Shown here piece after piece: positions 52,860 to 61,394 of a stretch of DNA of 64,000 nt. The position numbers and the translations under genes were made by a program. The notes under the pieces were generated by a model. That model had not been told where the DNA came from and did no database searches. It saw only the letters and a list, made by a program, of their open reading frames with translations. The DNA is from Macrococcoides psychrotolerans. Its GTDB lineage: Bacteria > Bacillota > Bacilli > Staphylococcales > Staphylococcaceae. Each line of letters begins with the position of its first letter. Positions within the stretch are counted from its first letter, which is position 1. The stretch is taken from assembly GCF_038095555.1 (NCBI RefSeq), contig NZ_CP124591.1:868001-932000 (forward strand). Direction: 5' to 3'.

Positions 52860-54161
52860 ATGACAATTGTAAATATAATTGGCGCTGGGCTTGCGGGTAG
52901 TGAAGCGGCATACCAATTAGCAAAACGAGGTATTAAAGTTAAACTATATGAAATGAGGCCGGTAAAGCAGACCCCAGCTCATCATACAGACAAATTTGCT
53001 GAACTTGTCTGCTCGAATTCATTACGAGGCAATGCGTTGACGAATGCTGTCGGTGTTCTTAAAGAAGAGATGCGTAGACTCGATTCGTTAATCATCAAAG
53101 CTGCTGATAACGCAAGCGTACCCGCAGGCGGAGCACTAGCTGTAGATAGACATGAATTCAGTGGATATGTGACAGATACATTAAAGCAACATGCAAATAT
53201 TGAAGTTATCAATGAAGAAATTACGGAGATACCAGATGGACCGACGATAATTGCGACTGGCCCATTAACTACTGAAAGCTTATCAAAACAAATTCAGACG
53301 CTAACAGGACAAGATCATCTCTACTTCTATGATGCGGCTGCACCTATCATTGAAAAGGATTCAATCGATATGGATAAAGTGTATTTGAAGTCGCGTTATG
53401 ATAAAGGTGAGGCTGCATATTTGAACTGTCCGATGACAGAAGAAGAGTTCAATACATTCTATGATGCTTTACTTGAAGCAGAAGTAGTGCCATTAAAGGA
53501 ATTCGAAAAAGAAATCTACTTTGAGGGCTGTATGCCGTTTGAAGAGATGGCGAAGCGAGGGCGTAAAACACTATTGTTTGGACCAATGAAGCCTGTTGGT
53601 CTAGAAGATCCTAAGACTGGGGAACGTCCATATGCAGTTGTCCAGTTACGTCAGGATGATGTAGCAGGAACACTTTATAATATTGTAGGTTTTCAGACAC
53701 ATTTGAAGTGGGGCGCACAAAAAGAAATATTAAAGCTGATTCCTGGTCTTGAAAATGTGGAAGTTGTCAGATATGGTGTTATGCACCGCAACACGTTTAT
53801 CAATTCGCCGACAAATCTACAGCAGACGTATCAATTTAAAGGCAATGACAGTCTGTTTCTGGCTGGACAGATGACAGGTGTAGAAGGTTATGTGGAAAGT
53901 GCAGCAAGTGGATTAGTTGCAGGAATCAATATGGCGAAGTATGTTGACAATAAGCCTGTGATTACATTCCCTGAAAATACAGTGATCGGTTCAATGGCAT
54001 ATTACATCACGCATACAAGCAGCAAGAACTTTCAACCGATGAACGCCAATTTCGGACTCTTGCCAAGTTTAGATAAACGTATTAAAGATAAAAAAGAACG
54101 ATATGAAGCGCTCGCAGCACGCGCATTAGCTTCTTTAGAGCATTTTAAAGTTACTTTATAG
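52860..54161 (+). CDS. trmFO: Folate/FAD-dependent tRNA (uracil-54-C5)-methyltransferase TrmFO
   Basis: It makes ribothymidine at tRNA position 54, using methylene-tetrahydrofolate. The 433-aa protein has an FAD-binding GAGLAGSEAAYQLA (8-21), LVCSNSLRG with a conserved cysteine, and FEGCMPFEEMAKRG with a second cysteine, both used in catalysis by the family. The C-terminal half has LAGQMTGVEGYVESAASG. Formerly called Gid. ATG follows AGGAGG. Single-gene unit before the xerC promoter. Confidence 0.96.
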   Translation: MTIVNIIGAGLAGSEAAYQLAKRGIKVKLYEMRPVKQTPAHHTDKFAELVCSNSLRGNALTNAVGVLKEEMRRLDSLIIKAADNASVPAGGALAVDRHEFSGYVTDTLKQHANIEVINEEITEIPDGPTIIATGPLTTESLSKQIQTLTGQDHLYFYDAAAPIIEKDSIDMDKVYLKSRYDKGEAAYLNCPMTEEEFNTFYDALLEAEVVPLKEFEKEIYFEGCMPFEEMAKRGRKTLLFGPMKPVGLEDPKTGERPYAVVQLRQDDVAGTLYNIVGFQTHLKWGAQKEILKLIPGLENVEVVRYGVMHRNTFINSPTNLQQTYQFKGNDSLFLAGQMTGVEGYVESAASGLVAGINMAKYVDNKPVITFPENTVIGSMAYYITHTSSKNFQPMNANFGLLPSLDKRIKDKKERYEALAARALASLEHFKVTL

Positions 54162-54169
54162 TGTTTTAG

Positions 54170-54199
54170 TTGTGTGTCAATTTTAAATTGTGATAGAAT
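54170..54199 (+). promoter_or_regulatory. Promoter of xerC-hslVU-codY
   Basis: TTGTGT (54170-54175), an 18-bp spacer and the extended -10 TGATAGAAT (core 54194-54199). Confidence 0.65.
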
Positions 54200-54220
54200 T
54201 CAGATAAATAGGAGGACTGT

Positions 54221-55093
54221 ATGGATACTAATGATTTGCAAAGATTCTTAACTTACTTGAAGAATGAGCGTAATTTTTCAGACCATACTGTTACCGCCTA
54301 TAAAAATGATGTACTGCAGTTTATTGCGTTTTTAGAACACGAACAGTTAGAGTTTAGAACTTTTGAATATCGTGATGCGAGAAATTACCTCGTGAGTCAA
54401 TATAATAAAGGGCTTGAACGTACGACGGTGTCGAGAAGAATTTCTGCGTTACGCTCTTTTTATGGGTTTTTATATGATGGAGACGAAAGCAATCCCTTTG
54501 TACAACTTGTTCATCCGAAACAAAAGAAGTATCTGCCTGAATTCTTCTATGAAAAAGAGATGACTTTATTGTTTAATAGTATCGACATGTCAAAACCGTT
54601 CGCAGTAAGAGATAAATTCATACTTGAGATGCTGTATGCTACAGGTATGCGTGTTTCAGAGTTTATTGAGCTGAAGAGTGATGCATTCGATCTAGGACTT
54701 ATGACAGTAAAGGTGATGGGGAAAGGGCGTAAAGAAAGAATTATTCCTTATGGCGCCTATGCACATCAGTCATTACTGGATTATCTGGATTTTAGAAACG
54801 GCAAGATGATAACGCATGACTATTTACTGATCAATCAGCGGGGTGGTCCTCTCACTGCTAGGGGACTGACATATATTCTTGATATGCTGATTAAGAGGAG
54901 TAGTGCGGATGGACATATCCATCCCCATAAATTAAGACATACATTCGCAACACACTTATTGAATAATGGAGCAGATTTGCGTACTGTTCAGGAATTGCTT
55001 GGCCATGTCAATTTATCGACAACGAGCAAATATACGCATATAACGAAAGCGCACTTAAGAAATTCATATTTAAACGCACATCCAAGAGCATAA
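54221..55093 (+). CDS. xerC: Tyrosine recombinase XerC
   Basis: It resolves chromosome dimers at dif with XerD. The 290-aa protein has an N-terminal SAM-like core-binding domain (about 1-90) and a catalytic domain with Arg144 (ATGMRVSE), Lys168, His236 and Arg239 (HPHKLRHT), His262 (LLGHVNLSTT) and nucleophile Tyr271 (SKYTH). All catalytic residues are present. It stands in the usual core context (trmFO-xerC-hslV), so this is a housekeeping recombinase and not a phage or element integrase. Confidence 0.96.
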   Translation: MDTNDLQRFLTYLKNERNFSDHTVTAYKNDVLQFIAFLEHEQLEFRTFEYRDARNYLVSQYNKGLERTTVSRRISALRSFYGFLYDGDESNPFVQLVHPKQKKYLPEFFYEKEMTLLFNSIDMSKPFAVRDKFILEMLYATGMRVSEFIELKSDAFDLGLMTVKVMGKGRKERIIPYGAYAHQSLLDYLDFRNGKMITHDYLLINQRGGPLTARGLTYILDMLIKRSSADGHIHPHKLRHTFATHLLNNGADLRTVQELLGHVNLSTTSKYTHITKAHLRNSYLNAHPRA

Positions 55094-55104
55094 GGAGTGA
55101 AAGA

Positions 55105-55647
55105 ATGAATAATCAATTACATGCTACGACAATTTTTGCAATCAGACATAATGGTCGAGCGGCAATGAGTGGTGATGGTCAAGTGACACTCGGCCAACAG
55201 GTCATTATGAAACAGACTGCAAGAAAAGTGAGAAGACTTTTTAATGATGAGGTCGTGGCGGGATTTGCCGGCAGTGTTGCAGATGCATTTACGTTATTTG
55301 AAATGTTTGAAGCAAAACTTCATGGATATAATGGTAATTTATCACGTGCAGCAGTTGAGCTTGCCAAAGAATGGCGTGGCGACAAAATGTTACGTCAACT
55401 TGAAGCGATGCTGATTGTTATGAACAAAGATGAACTGCTTGTCGTGAGTGGTACAGGCGAAGTGATCCAGCCTGATGATGATATTATTGCGATTGGTTCA
55501 GGTGGGAATTATGCGCTAAGTGCGGGGCGTGCATTAAAGCGTCATGCCAGCACATTGAGCGCCCGCGATATCGCACAGGCTTCTTTAGAAACAGCAGCTG
55601 ATATATGTGTATTCACAAATCATAATATTATTATTGAAGAAATTTAG
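55105..55647 (+). CDS. hslV: ATP-dependent protease subunit HslV (ClpQ)
   Basis: The proteasome-like peptidase of HslUV. The 180-aa protein carries a 7-residue leader; the predicted mature N-terminus is the catalytic Thr8 in ATTIFAIRHNG, as in S. aureus. The loop MSGDGQVTLG and the C-terminal GSGGNYALSAGRAL are typical. It starts 11 bp after xerC, and hslU follows 10 bp later. Confidence 0.96.
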   Translation: MNNQLHATTIFAIRHNGRAAMSGDGQVTLGQQVIMKQTARKVRRLFNDEVVAGFAGSVADAFTLFEMFEAKLHGYNGNLSRAAVELAKEWRGDKMLRQLEAMLIVMNKDELLVVSGTGEVIQPDDDIIAIGSGGNYALSAGRALKRHASTLSARDIAQASLETAADICVFTNHNIIIEEI

Positions 55648-55657
55648 GAGGCAAATC

Positions 55658-57031
55658 ATGAAGTCAGCGAACTTAACGCCAAGACAAATCGTTAGTCATC
55701 TTGATGAACATATTATCGGTCAGCAGGATGCAAAGAGGAAAGTGGCGGTAAGCTTGAGAAATCGTTACCGTCGTATGGCACTAGATGATGAGATTCAAAA
55801 GGAAGTCATTCCTAAGAACATATTGATGATTGGGCCAACGGGTGTCGGTAAAACAGAGATAGCGAGACGAATGGCAAAGCTGGTTGGCGCGCCTTTTGTA
55901 AAAGTAGAAGCAACCAAATATACAGAAGTCGGTTATGTAGGTCGCGATGTTGAAAGTATGATAAGGGATCTTACAGAAAATGGTGTCAGGTTAATTAAAG
56001 AGAAGAAAAAACAGGAAGTTCTAGAAGAAGCTAAACGAAATGCAGAAGAACGCCTTGTTAAGTTGCTCGTTCCAGCGATGAAGAAAAAAGAAAATAAAGC
56101 TGGAAATCCATTTGAAATGCTGTTCAATCAAACTATCCAAGAAGAAGAAGATGCACCAGATGAGCATGTAAAATTAAAACGTAAAGATATTCAAGTTCAG
56201 CTGAAAGCAGGAAAGTTAGAAGATGAAACTGTCAAGATTAAAGTAGACCAAGAATTTAAAGGATTGAATATGTTCGGTATGGATATGCAGAACAATCAAA
56301 TGCAGGATATGTTCAGTCAGATGATGCCGAAGAAGAAGGTTGAACGTACGTTAAAGGTTTCAGATGCAAGGGACGTTCTGATTGATGAAGAAGCAACAAA
56401 GCTGATCGATGAAGAATCAATGCATAGTGAAGCTGTAGTCTTAACTGAGCAGTTAGGAATTGTATTTATCGATGAAATAGATAAGATAGCCGGAGGTAAT
56501 CAAGGGCCGGATGTTTCAAGACAAGGTGTTCAGCGTGATATATTACCGATTGTTGAAGGTAGTGTAGTTCAGACGAAGTATGGAGCGGTTAACACTGAAC
56601 ACATCCTATTCATAGGTGCTGGGGCTTTCCATGTGTCCAAACCAAGCGACCTGATTCCAGAGTTACAAGGGAGGTTCCCGATTCGGGTGGAGCTTGATAA
56701 GCTTTCGGTAGATGATTTCAAAAGAATACTAAAAGAACCGAAACTATCGCTGTTAAAACAGTATGAAAGTTTGCTGGCGACAGAAGATGTTACTATCCAG
56801 TTTACGGATGAAGCGATTGACAGACTCGCGGAAATGTCCTATGAAGTGAATCAGGAGACAGATAACATTGGTGCAAGACGCCTACATACAATTTTAGAAA
56901 AGATGCTTGAGGATCTGCTATTTGAGGCTTCGGAAATGCCGAACGCACATGTAGATATTACTGCGCAATATGTCGATGCTAAACTAGGAAACATTACAAA
57001 AAATAAAAATTTAAGTGAATTTATACTTTAA
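55658..57031 (+). CDS. hslU: ATP-dependent protease ATPase subunit HslU (ClpY)
   Basis: The AAA+ unfoldase partner of HslV, 457 aa. It has Walker A GPTGVGKTE, the pore-loop GYVGRD, an inserted I-domain (about 105-230), Walker B VFIDEIDK, and the C-terminal domain with NIGARRLHTILEKML, ending in the short ...EFIL tail that docks into HslV. The ATG at 55658 follows AGGAGG; in-frame upstream codons lie inside hslV. Confidence 0.97.
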   Translation: MKSANLTPRQIVSHLDEHIIGQQDAKRKVAVSLRNRYRRMALDDEIQKEVIPKNILMIGPTGVGKTEIARRMAKLVGAPFVKVEATKYTEVGYVGRDVESMIRDLTENGVRLIKEKKKQEVLEEAKRNAEERLVKLLVPAMKKKENKAGNPFEMLFNQTIQEEEDAPDEHVKLKRKDIQVQLKAGKLEDETVKIKVDQEFKGLNMFGMDMQNNQMQDMFSQMMPKKKVERTLKVSDARDVLIDEEATKLIDEESMHSEAVVLTEQLGIVFIDEIDKIAGGNQGPDVSRQGVQRDILPIVEGSVVQTKYGAVNTEHILFIGAGAFHVSKPSDLIPELQGRFPIRVELDKLSVDDFKRILKEPKLSLLKQYESLLATEDVTIQFTDEAIDRLAEMSYEVNQETDNIGARRLHTILEKMLEDLLFEASEMPNAHVDITAQYVDAKLGNITKNKNLSEFIL

Positions 57032-57047
57032 AGGAGTGCCTTTTAAT

Positions 57048-57821
57048 ATGGGATTATTACAAAAAACGAGAAAGATTAACAAACTTTTACAGGAGCATAA
57101 AGGGATTGCAGTTGATTTTAAAGAAATGGCAGATTATCTTGGTTCAACGATGCAATCTAATGTGTTCATCTTATCACGTCGCGGAAAGTTATTAGGTTTT
57201 GGTGTTAATGAACTACTTAAGAACGAACGCATTATCAAGATGCTTGAGGAACGTCAGTTTCCAGAAACATATGTTGAGCTACTTTTAAATATTGATGAGA
57301 CAAAGAGCAATATTCAAATAGAAAATGACCTTTCTGTGTTCCCATCTGAAAATGCAGACTTATTCGCTCAGTCTAATACGGTTATTATCCCGATAAAAGG
57401 GGGCGGTACACGCCTTGGAACGCTTGTATTAGGCCGTGTAGATAGAGCGTTTGATGATGAGGATCTCGTACTAGGAGAATATGCAGCTACTGTAGTAGGT
57501 ATGGAAATTCTGCGTGAAAAGCACGCTGATGTTGAAAAGCTTGCGAGAGATAAAGCAGCAATCAATATGGCTATTAATTCACTATCGTATTCAGAGAAAG
57601 AAGCGATTGAACATATCTTTGAAGAATTAGGGGCATCAGAAGGATTACTTGTTGCTTCTAAAGTAGCAGATAGAGTCGGAATCACGCGTTCGGTTATCGT
57701 TAATGCACTCCGTAAGCTTGAAAGCGCAGGAGTTATTGAATCGCGATCGCTTGGTATGAAGGGTACATTTATCAAAATTAAAAAAGAACATTTCTTAGAG
57801 GAACTATCTGCGTCACATTAA
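57048..57821 (+). CDS. codY: GTP-sensing transcriptional pleiotropic repressor CodY
   Basis: A global repressor that senses branched-chain amino acids and GTP. The 257-aa protein has an N-terminal GAF domain (to about 150) and a C-terminal winged helix (ASKVADRVGITRSVIVNALR). The C-terminal half, from LSYSEKEAIEHIFEELG on, is nearly the same as in S. aureus. The ATG at 57048 follows AAAGGAG; an in-frame codon at 57015 lies in hslU. No CodY box was found at the promoters in this window. Confidence 0.97.
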   Translation: MGLLQKTRKINKLLQEHKGIAVDFKEMADYLGSTMQSNVFILSRRGKLLGFGVNELLKNERIIKMLEERQFPETYVELLLNIDETKSNIQIENDLSVFPSENADLFAQSNTVIIPIKGGGTRLGTLVLGRVDRAFDDEDLVLGEYAATVVGMEILREKHADVEKLARDKAAINMAINSLSYSEKEAIEHIFEELGASEGLLVASKVADRVGITRSVIVNALRKLESAGVIESRSLGMKGTFIKIKKEHFLEELSASH

Positions 57822-57881
57822 TCAATGTGATAAATATACAAACTTATAAGAGATAATTTATGTTTCTTTTAATTTTTATTA

Positions 57882-57910
57882 TTGAATGTAATATTGATTT
57901 ATGTTATATT
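57882..57910 (+). promoter_or_regulatory. Promoter of rpsB
   Basis: TTGAAT (57882-57887), a 17-bp spacer and an extended -10, TGTTATATT (core 57905-57910). The predicted start near 57917 gives a leader of about 110 nt. Confidence 0.7.
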
Positions 57911-57938
57911 AATCTATGGCTAAAAAGCCAAATTCACA

Positions 57939-57998
57939 CATTACAGATAAGTATTTCGGACGGTGCAACATCTGTTGTTTCTGAAATTGCCTGTAATG
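57939..57998 (+). promoter_or_regulatory. Structured leader of rpsB
   Basis: Three nested stems can form: CATTACAG (57939-57946) with CTGTAATG (57991-57998), ATTTC (57953-57957) with GAAAT (57983-57987), and CAACA (57966-57970) with TGTTG (57973-57977). A small TGGC/GCCA hairpin (57917-57930) precedes them. This looks like an autoregulatory ribosomal-protein leader for S2; it has no terminator and no T-box sequence. Confidence 0.5.
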
Positions 57999-58029
57999 GC
58001 GGAATAAAACCAATTAGGAGGAAATTAAA

Positions 58030-58797
58030 ATGGCAGTAATCTCAATGAAACAATTGCTAGAAGCTGGTGTTCACTTCGGTCACCAAACACGTCGCTGGAA
58101 CCCAAAAATGAAGAAATATATCTTCACTGAAAGAAATGGTATTTATATCATCGACCTTCAAAAAACAGTTAAGAAAGTTGAAGAAGCATACAACTTCGTA
58201 AAATCTATTTCTGAAGAAGGCGGTACTGTATTATTCGTAGGTACTAAAAAACAAGCACAAGAAGCAATCAAAGAAGAAGCGGAACGTGCAGGTCAATTCT
58301 TCATCAACGAACGTTGGTTAGGTGGAACATTAACAAACTACAAAACAATTTCTAAACGTGTAAAACGTATTTCAGAAATTGAAAAAATGGAAGAAGACGG
58401 TACTTTTGACGTACTTCCTAAAAAAGAAGTAGTTGAACTTAAAAAAGAATATGATCGTTTAATCAAATTCTTAGGTGGAATTCGTGAAATGAAATCTATG
58501 CCTTCAGCATTATTCGTAGTAGACCCTCGTAAAGAGCGTAACGCGATTGCAGAAGCTAAGAAATTACACATTCCAATCGTTGGTATCGTAGATACAAACT
58601 GTGATCCAGATGAAATCGATTACGTAATCCCTGCAAACGATGATGCGATTCGTGCCGTTAAATTATTAACTGGTAAAATGGCTGATGCAATCTTAGAAGG
58701 TCGTCAAGGCGTATCTAACGAAGAAGTTGCAGCTGAACAAAATATTGATTTATCTGAAGAAGCAGAAGTTAAAGCAGAAGAAACAACTGAAGCTTAA
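58030..58797 (+). CDS. rpsB: 30S ribosomal protein S2
   Basis: A 255-aa small-subunit protein: MKQLLEAGVHFGHQTRRWNP near the start, TLTNYKTISKRVKR and ALFVVDPRKERNAIAEA, and an acidic C-terminal tail. ATG follows AGGAGG. It has the codon bias of a highly expressed gene. It is paired with tsf downstream, separated by two hairpins. Confidence 0.98.
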   Translation: MAVISMKQLLEAGVHFGHQTRRWNPKMKKYIFTERNGIYIIDLQKTVKKVEEAYNFVKSISEEGGTVLFVGTKKQAQEAIKEEAERAGQFFINERWLGGTLTNYKTISKRVKRISEIEKMEEDGTFDVLPKKEVVELKKEYDRLIKFLGGIREMKSMPSALFVVDPRKERNAIAEAKKLHIPIVGIVDTNCDPDEIDYVIPANDDAIRAVKLLTGKMADAILEGRQGVSNEEVAAEQNIDLSEEAEVKAEETTEA

Positions 58798-58804
58798 TTG
58801 AAAT

Positions 58805-58837
58805 AAAAGTGATAAGTGTATAACATTTATCACTTTT
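58805..58837 (+). terminator. Terminator or attenuator between rpsB and tsf
   Basis: An 11-bp stem (58805-58815 with 58827-58837) and a T7 run. Confidence 0.8.
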
Positions 58838-58845
58838 TTTAAAAG

Positions 58846-58867
58846 CTAAAGCATTTGCTTTAGTTTT
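58846..58867 (+). terminator. Second hairpin between rpsB and tsf
   Basis: A 7-bp stem (58846-58852 with 58857-58863), loop ATTT, then T4. Two hairpins in series may set the rpsB:tsf ratio. Confidence 0.55.
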
Positions 58868-58922
58868 AATTAAAATTTTAGTAAAATAAAACCGTAAACA
58901 TAAATCTCTGGAGGTATTATAC

Positions 58923-59804
58923 ATGGCTATTACAGCACAATTAGTTAAACAATTACGTGAAAGAACAGGCGCAGGTATGATGGACTGCAAAAAAGCATTA
59001 ACTGAAACAAACGGAGATATCGACGCAGCAGTTGACTACTTACGTGAAAAAGGAATTGCGAAAGCTGCTAAAAAAGCTGACCGTATCGCTGCTGAAGGTA
59101 CAACTTATGTTGCTTCTAGTGGCAACACTGCAGTTTTATTAGAGTTAAACTCTGAAACAGACTTCGTTGCACGTAATGAAGGTTTCCAAGCATTAGTTAA
59201 AGAAATGGCAGATCATATTCTAGCAACTAAACCAGCTGATCTTGATGCATTAATGGCGTCTGAAATCGAAGCAGGTAAAAATGTTGAAACTAAATTGAAC
59301 GAAGCAATTTCTACAATCGGTGAGAAATTAACTTTACGTCGTTTCGTATTAGCTGAAAAAACAGATGCAGATGCATTTGGTGAATACTTACACATGGGTG
59401 GACGTATTGGAGTATTAGCAGTAGTTGAAAATTCAACTGATGCTGAAGCTGCAAAAGACGTTGCAATGCACATCGCTGCATTAAATCCGAAGTTCGTTTC
59501 TCGTGAACAAGTTTCTGCTGAAGAATTAGAACACGAAAAAGAAATTTTGAAACAACAAGCATTAAATGAAGGTAAACCAGAAAATATCGTTGAAAAAATG
59601 GTAGAAGGTCGTCTACGTAAATATTTAGAAGAAATTTGTGTGGTTGATCAGCCATTCGTTAAAAATCCAGATCAAACTGTTGCTGAATTCTTAAAATCAA
59701 AAGGTGGTTCATTAAAATCATTCGTACGTTATGAAGTTGGAGAAGGTATCGAGAAACGTCAAGATAACTTTGCTGATGAAGTAATGGGGCAAATGGGTAA
59801 ATAA
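58923..59804 (+). CDS. tsf: Translation elongation factor Ts
   Basis: It exchanges GDP for GTP on EF-Tu. The 293-aa protein has the N-terminal UBA-like domain with LRERTGAGMMDCKKAL, the core LNSETDFVARNEGF with the conserved Asp-Phe that intrudes into EF-Tu, and a C-terminal VRYEVGEGIEKRQDNF. ATG follows GGAGG. A compact UUCG-loop terminator follows. Confidence 0.98.
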   Translation: MAITAQLVKQLRERTGAGMMDCKKALTETNGDIDAAVDYLREKGIAKAAKKADRIAAEGTTYVASSGNTAVLLELNSETDFVARNEGFQALVKEMADHILATKPADLDALMASEIEAGKNVETKLNEAISTIGEKLTLRRFVLAEKTDADAFGEYLHMGGRIGVLAVVENSTDAEAAKDVAMHIAALNPKFVSREQVSAEELEHEKEILKQQALNEGKPENIVEKMVEGRLRKYLEEICVVDQPFVKNPDQTVAEFLKSKGGSLKSFVRYEVGEGIEKRQDNFADEVMGQMGK

Positions 59805-59813
59805 TGTTCTGAT

Positions 59814-59837
59814 AAAGACACTTCGGTGTCTTTTTTT
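59814..59837 (+). terminator. Terminator of tsf
   Basis: An 8-bp stem (59814-59821 with 59826-59833) capped by the stable TTCG tetraloop and followed by T's. Confidence 0.92.
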
Positions 59838-59871
59838 ATACATAAAAGGTTAGAAAAACTACATATAATGA

Positions 59872-59900
59872 TTTATTTAACAGAAGATTATTGATATAAT
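59872..59900 (+). promoter_or_regulatory. Promoter of pyrH-frr
   Basis: TTTATT (59872-59877), a 17-bp spacer and a perfect TATAAT (59895-59900). A 15-bp palindrome follows at 59912-59926. Confidence 0.55.
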
Positions 59901-59911
59901 GGCTATAGTTT

Positions 59912-59926
59912 TGTGTACAGTACACA
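59912..59926. promoter_or_regulatory. 15-bp palindrome downstream of the pyrH promoter
   Basis: TGTGTACAGTACACA is a perfect odd palindrome, placed at about +5 to +20 of the predicted transcript and 22 bp before the pyrH start. It may be an operator or a leader hairpin; no regulator is assigned. Confidence 0.45.
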
Positions 59927-59948
59927 TATTTTGAGAGGACGGGTAATA

Positions 59949-60671
59949 ATGATTGAAACTTCTAAATATAAACGTGTCGTATTAAAGTTGAGTGGAGAAG
60001 CGCTTGCTGGAGAAACAGGCTTTGGCATTAATCCGTTTGTGATTAAAAGTGTTGCGAAACAAGTGGCAGAAGTAGCGAAGATGGATTGTGAGATTGCTGT
60101 AATCGTAGGCGGTGGTAACATATGGCGCGGTAAAACAGGAAGTGACCTAGGTATGGACCGCGGTACTGCTGACTACATGGGGATGCTTGCTACGGTAATG
60201 AATTCATTAGCATTACAGGACTCTTTAGAACAATTGGATTGTGACACGCGTGTGCTAACTTCTATTGAAATGAAGCAAGTTGCAGAACCTTACATTCGAC
60301 GTCGAGCGATACGCCATCTTGAGAAAGGTCGTGTTGTCATCTTCGCTGCTGGTATTGGGAATCCTTATTTCTCAACAGATACAACAGCTGCATTACGTGC
60401 TGCCGAGATGGAAGCAGATGTCATTCTGATGGGTAAGAATAACGTAGACGGTGTATATTCAGCTGATCCGAAACTAGATCCAAATGCGAAGAAATATGAA
60501 ACCTTAACATATATCGAAATGTTACAAGAAGGTCTACAAGTAATGGATTCAACAGCAAGCTCATTCTGTATGGACAACGATATTCCACTCATGGTATTCT
60601 CAATTATGGAAGATGGTAATATTAAACGTGCAATTATGGGTGAAGAGATAGGGACTATCATCACAAAATAA
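59949..60671 (+). CDS. pyrH: Uridylate kinase
   Basis: It phosphorylates UMP to UDP. The 240-aa protein has KRVVLKLSGEALAGE, VGGGNIWRG, the UMP-binding MLATVMNSLALQD, and FSTDTTAALRAAE near the ATP site. The ATG at 59949 follows GAGAGGACGGG; an in-frame ATG 36 bases upstream lies inside the palindrome region and is rejected. frr follows after 25 bp. Bacterial UMP kinases are regulated by GTP and UTP. Confidence 0.96.
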   Translation: MIETSKYKRVVLKLSGEALAGETGFGINPFVIKSVAKQVAEVAKMDCEIAVIVGGGNIWRGKTGSDLGMDRGTADYMGMLATVMNSLALQDSLEQLDCDTRVLTSIEMKQVAEPYIRRRAIRHLEKGRVVIFAAGIGNPYFSTDTTAALRAAEMEADVILMGKNNVDGVYSADPKLDPNAKKYETLTYIEMLQEGLQVMDSTASSFCMDNDIPLMVFSIMEDGNIKRAIMGEEIGTIITK

Positions 60672-60696
60672 AATATAGAATCAAAGGAGAAAAAGA

Positions 60697-61254
60697 ATGA
60701 CAACTGAAATTATGAATGAATTAAAATCAAAGATGGAAAAGAGTATCGAGAGCTTACAGCGTGACTTTGCTGCGATTCGTGCGGGCCATGCAAATGCTAA
60801 TCTGTTAGATCGTGTATCTGTAGTTTATTACGGTGCTGAAACGCCAGTTCAGCAATTAGCAAGTATATCAGTTCCTGAAGCAAGAATGCTTTTAGTTACG
60901 CCATATGATAAAACATCAATTGATGATATTTTAAAGGCAATTAATATGGCAAACCTTGGTGTTAACCCGACTTCAGACGGGAATGTAATCCGTATTACAA
61001 TACCAGCTTTAACAGAAGAACGCCGTAAAGAACTCGTTAAAGAAGCTAAGAAAGAAGCAGAGAATTCAAAAATTGCGATTCGTAACATCCGTCGTGATGC
61101 GAACGATGCACTTAAAAAAGCTGAAAAAGCTGGAGACATTACTGAAGATGATTTAAAATCATTTTCTGATGATGTTCAAGCTGAAACTGATAAATTTATT
61201 AAAAAGATTGACGAATTAACTGCGTCTAAAGAAAAAGATATTTTAGAAGTATAG
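60697..61254 (+). CDS. frr: Ribosome recycling factor
   Basis: With EF-G it splits post-termination ribosomes. The 185-aa protein has the three-helix bundle and the conserved IRAGHANANLLDRVSVVYYG and ALTEERRKELVKEAKKEAE segments. ATG follows AAAGGAG. It probably shares the pyrH transcript and ends at a terminator. Confidence 0.98.
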   Translation: MTTEIMNELKSKMEKSIESLQRDFAAIRAGHANANLLDRVSVVYYGAETPVQQLASISVPEARMLLVTPYDKTSIDDILKAINMANLGVNPTSDGNVIRITIPALTEERRKELVKEAKKEAENSKIAIRNIRRDANDALKKAEKAGDITEDDLKSFSDDVQAETDKFIKKIDELTASKEKDILEV

Positions 61255-61293
61255 GGTACCTGTAATAAAATAAATTATAGTTTGAATAAATGG

Positions 61294-61327
61294 CGAGCCA
61301 AATCATTTTTGGCTCGACCTTTTTTTG
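61294..61327 (+). terminator. Terminator of pyrH-frr
   Basis: A 9-bp stem (61294-61302 with 61308-61316) with loop TCATT, then T7. Confidence 0.9.
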
Positions 61328-61394
61328 TGATTTTCATGAATATACATATATCTTATGTTAAAATATATGAATAAGTTGAATTACGGAGGCGGCT

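Noticed and set aside
54176..54193. CodY-box-like A/T palindrome upstream of xerC.
   Set aside because: It lacks the central spacing of the CodY consensus and has too many mismatches to claim autoregulation of codY.
54221..55093. xerC considered as an integrase of a mobile element.
   Set aside because: It sits in the standard trmFO-xerC-hslV context with core gene codon use, and no attachment-site repeats or cargo genes are present.
57911..58029. T-box or metabolite riboswitch upstream of rpsB.
   Set aside because: No T-box sequence, no antiterminator/terminator pair and the downstream gene is a ribosomal protein; a protein-binding leader is more plausible.
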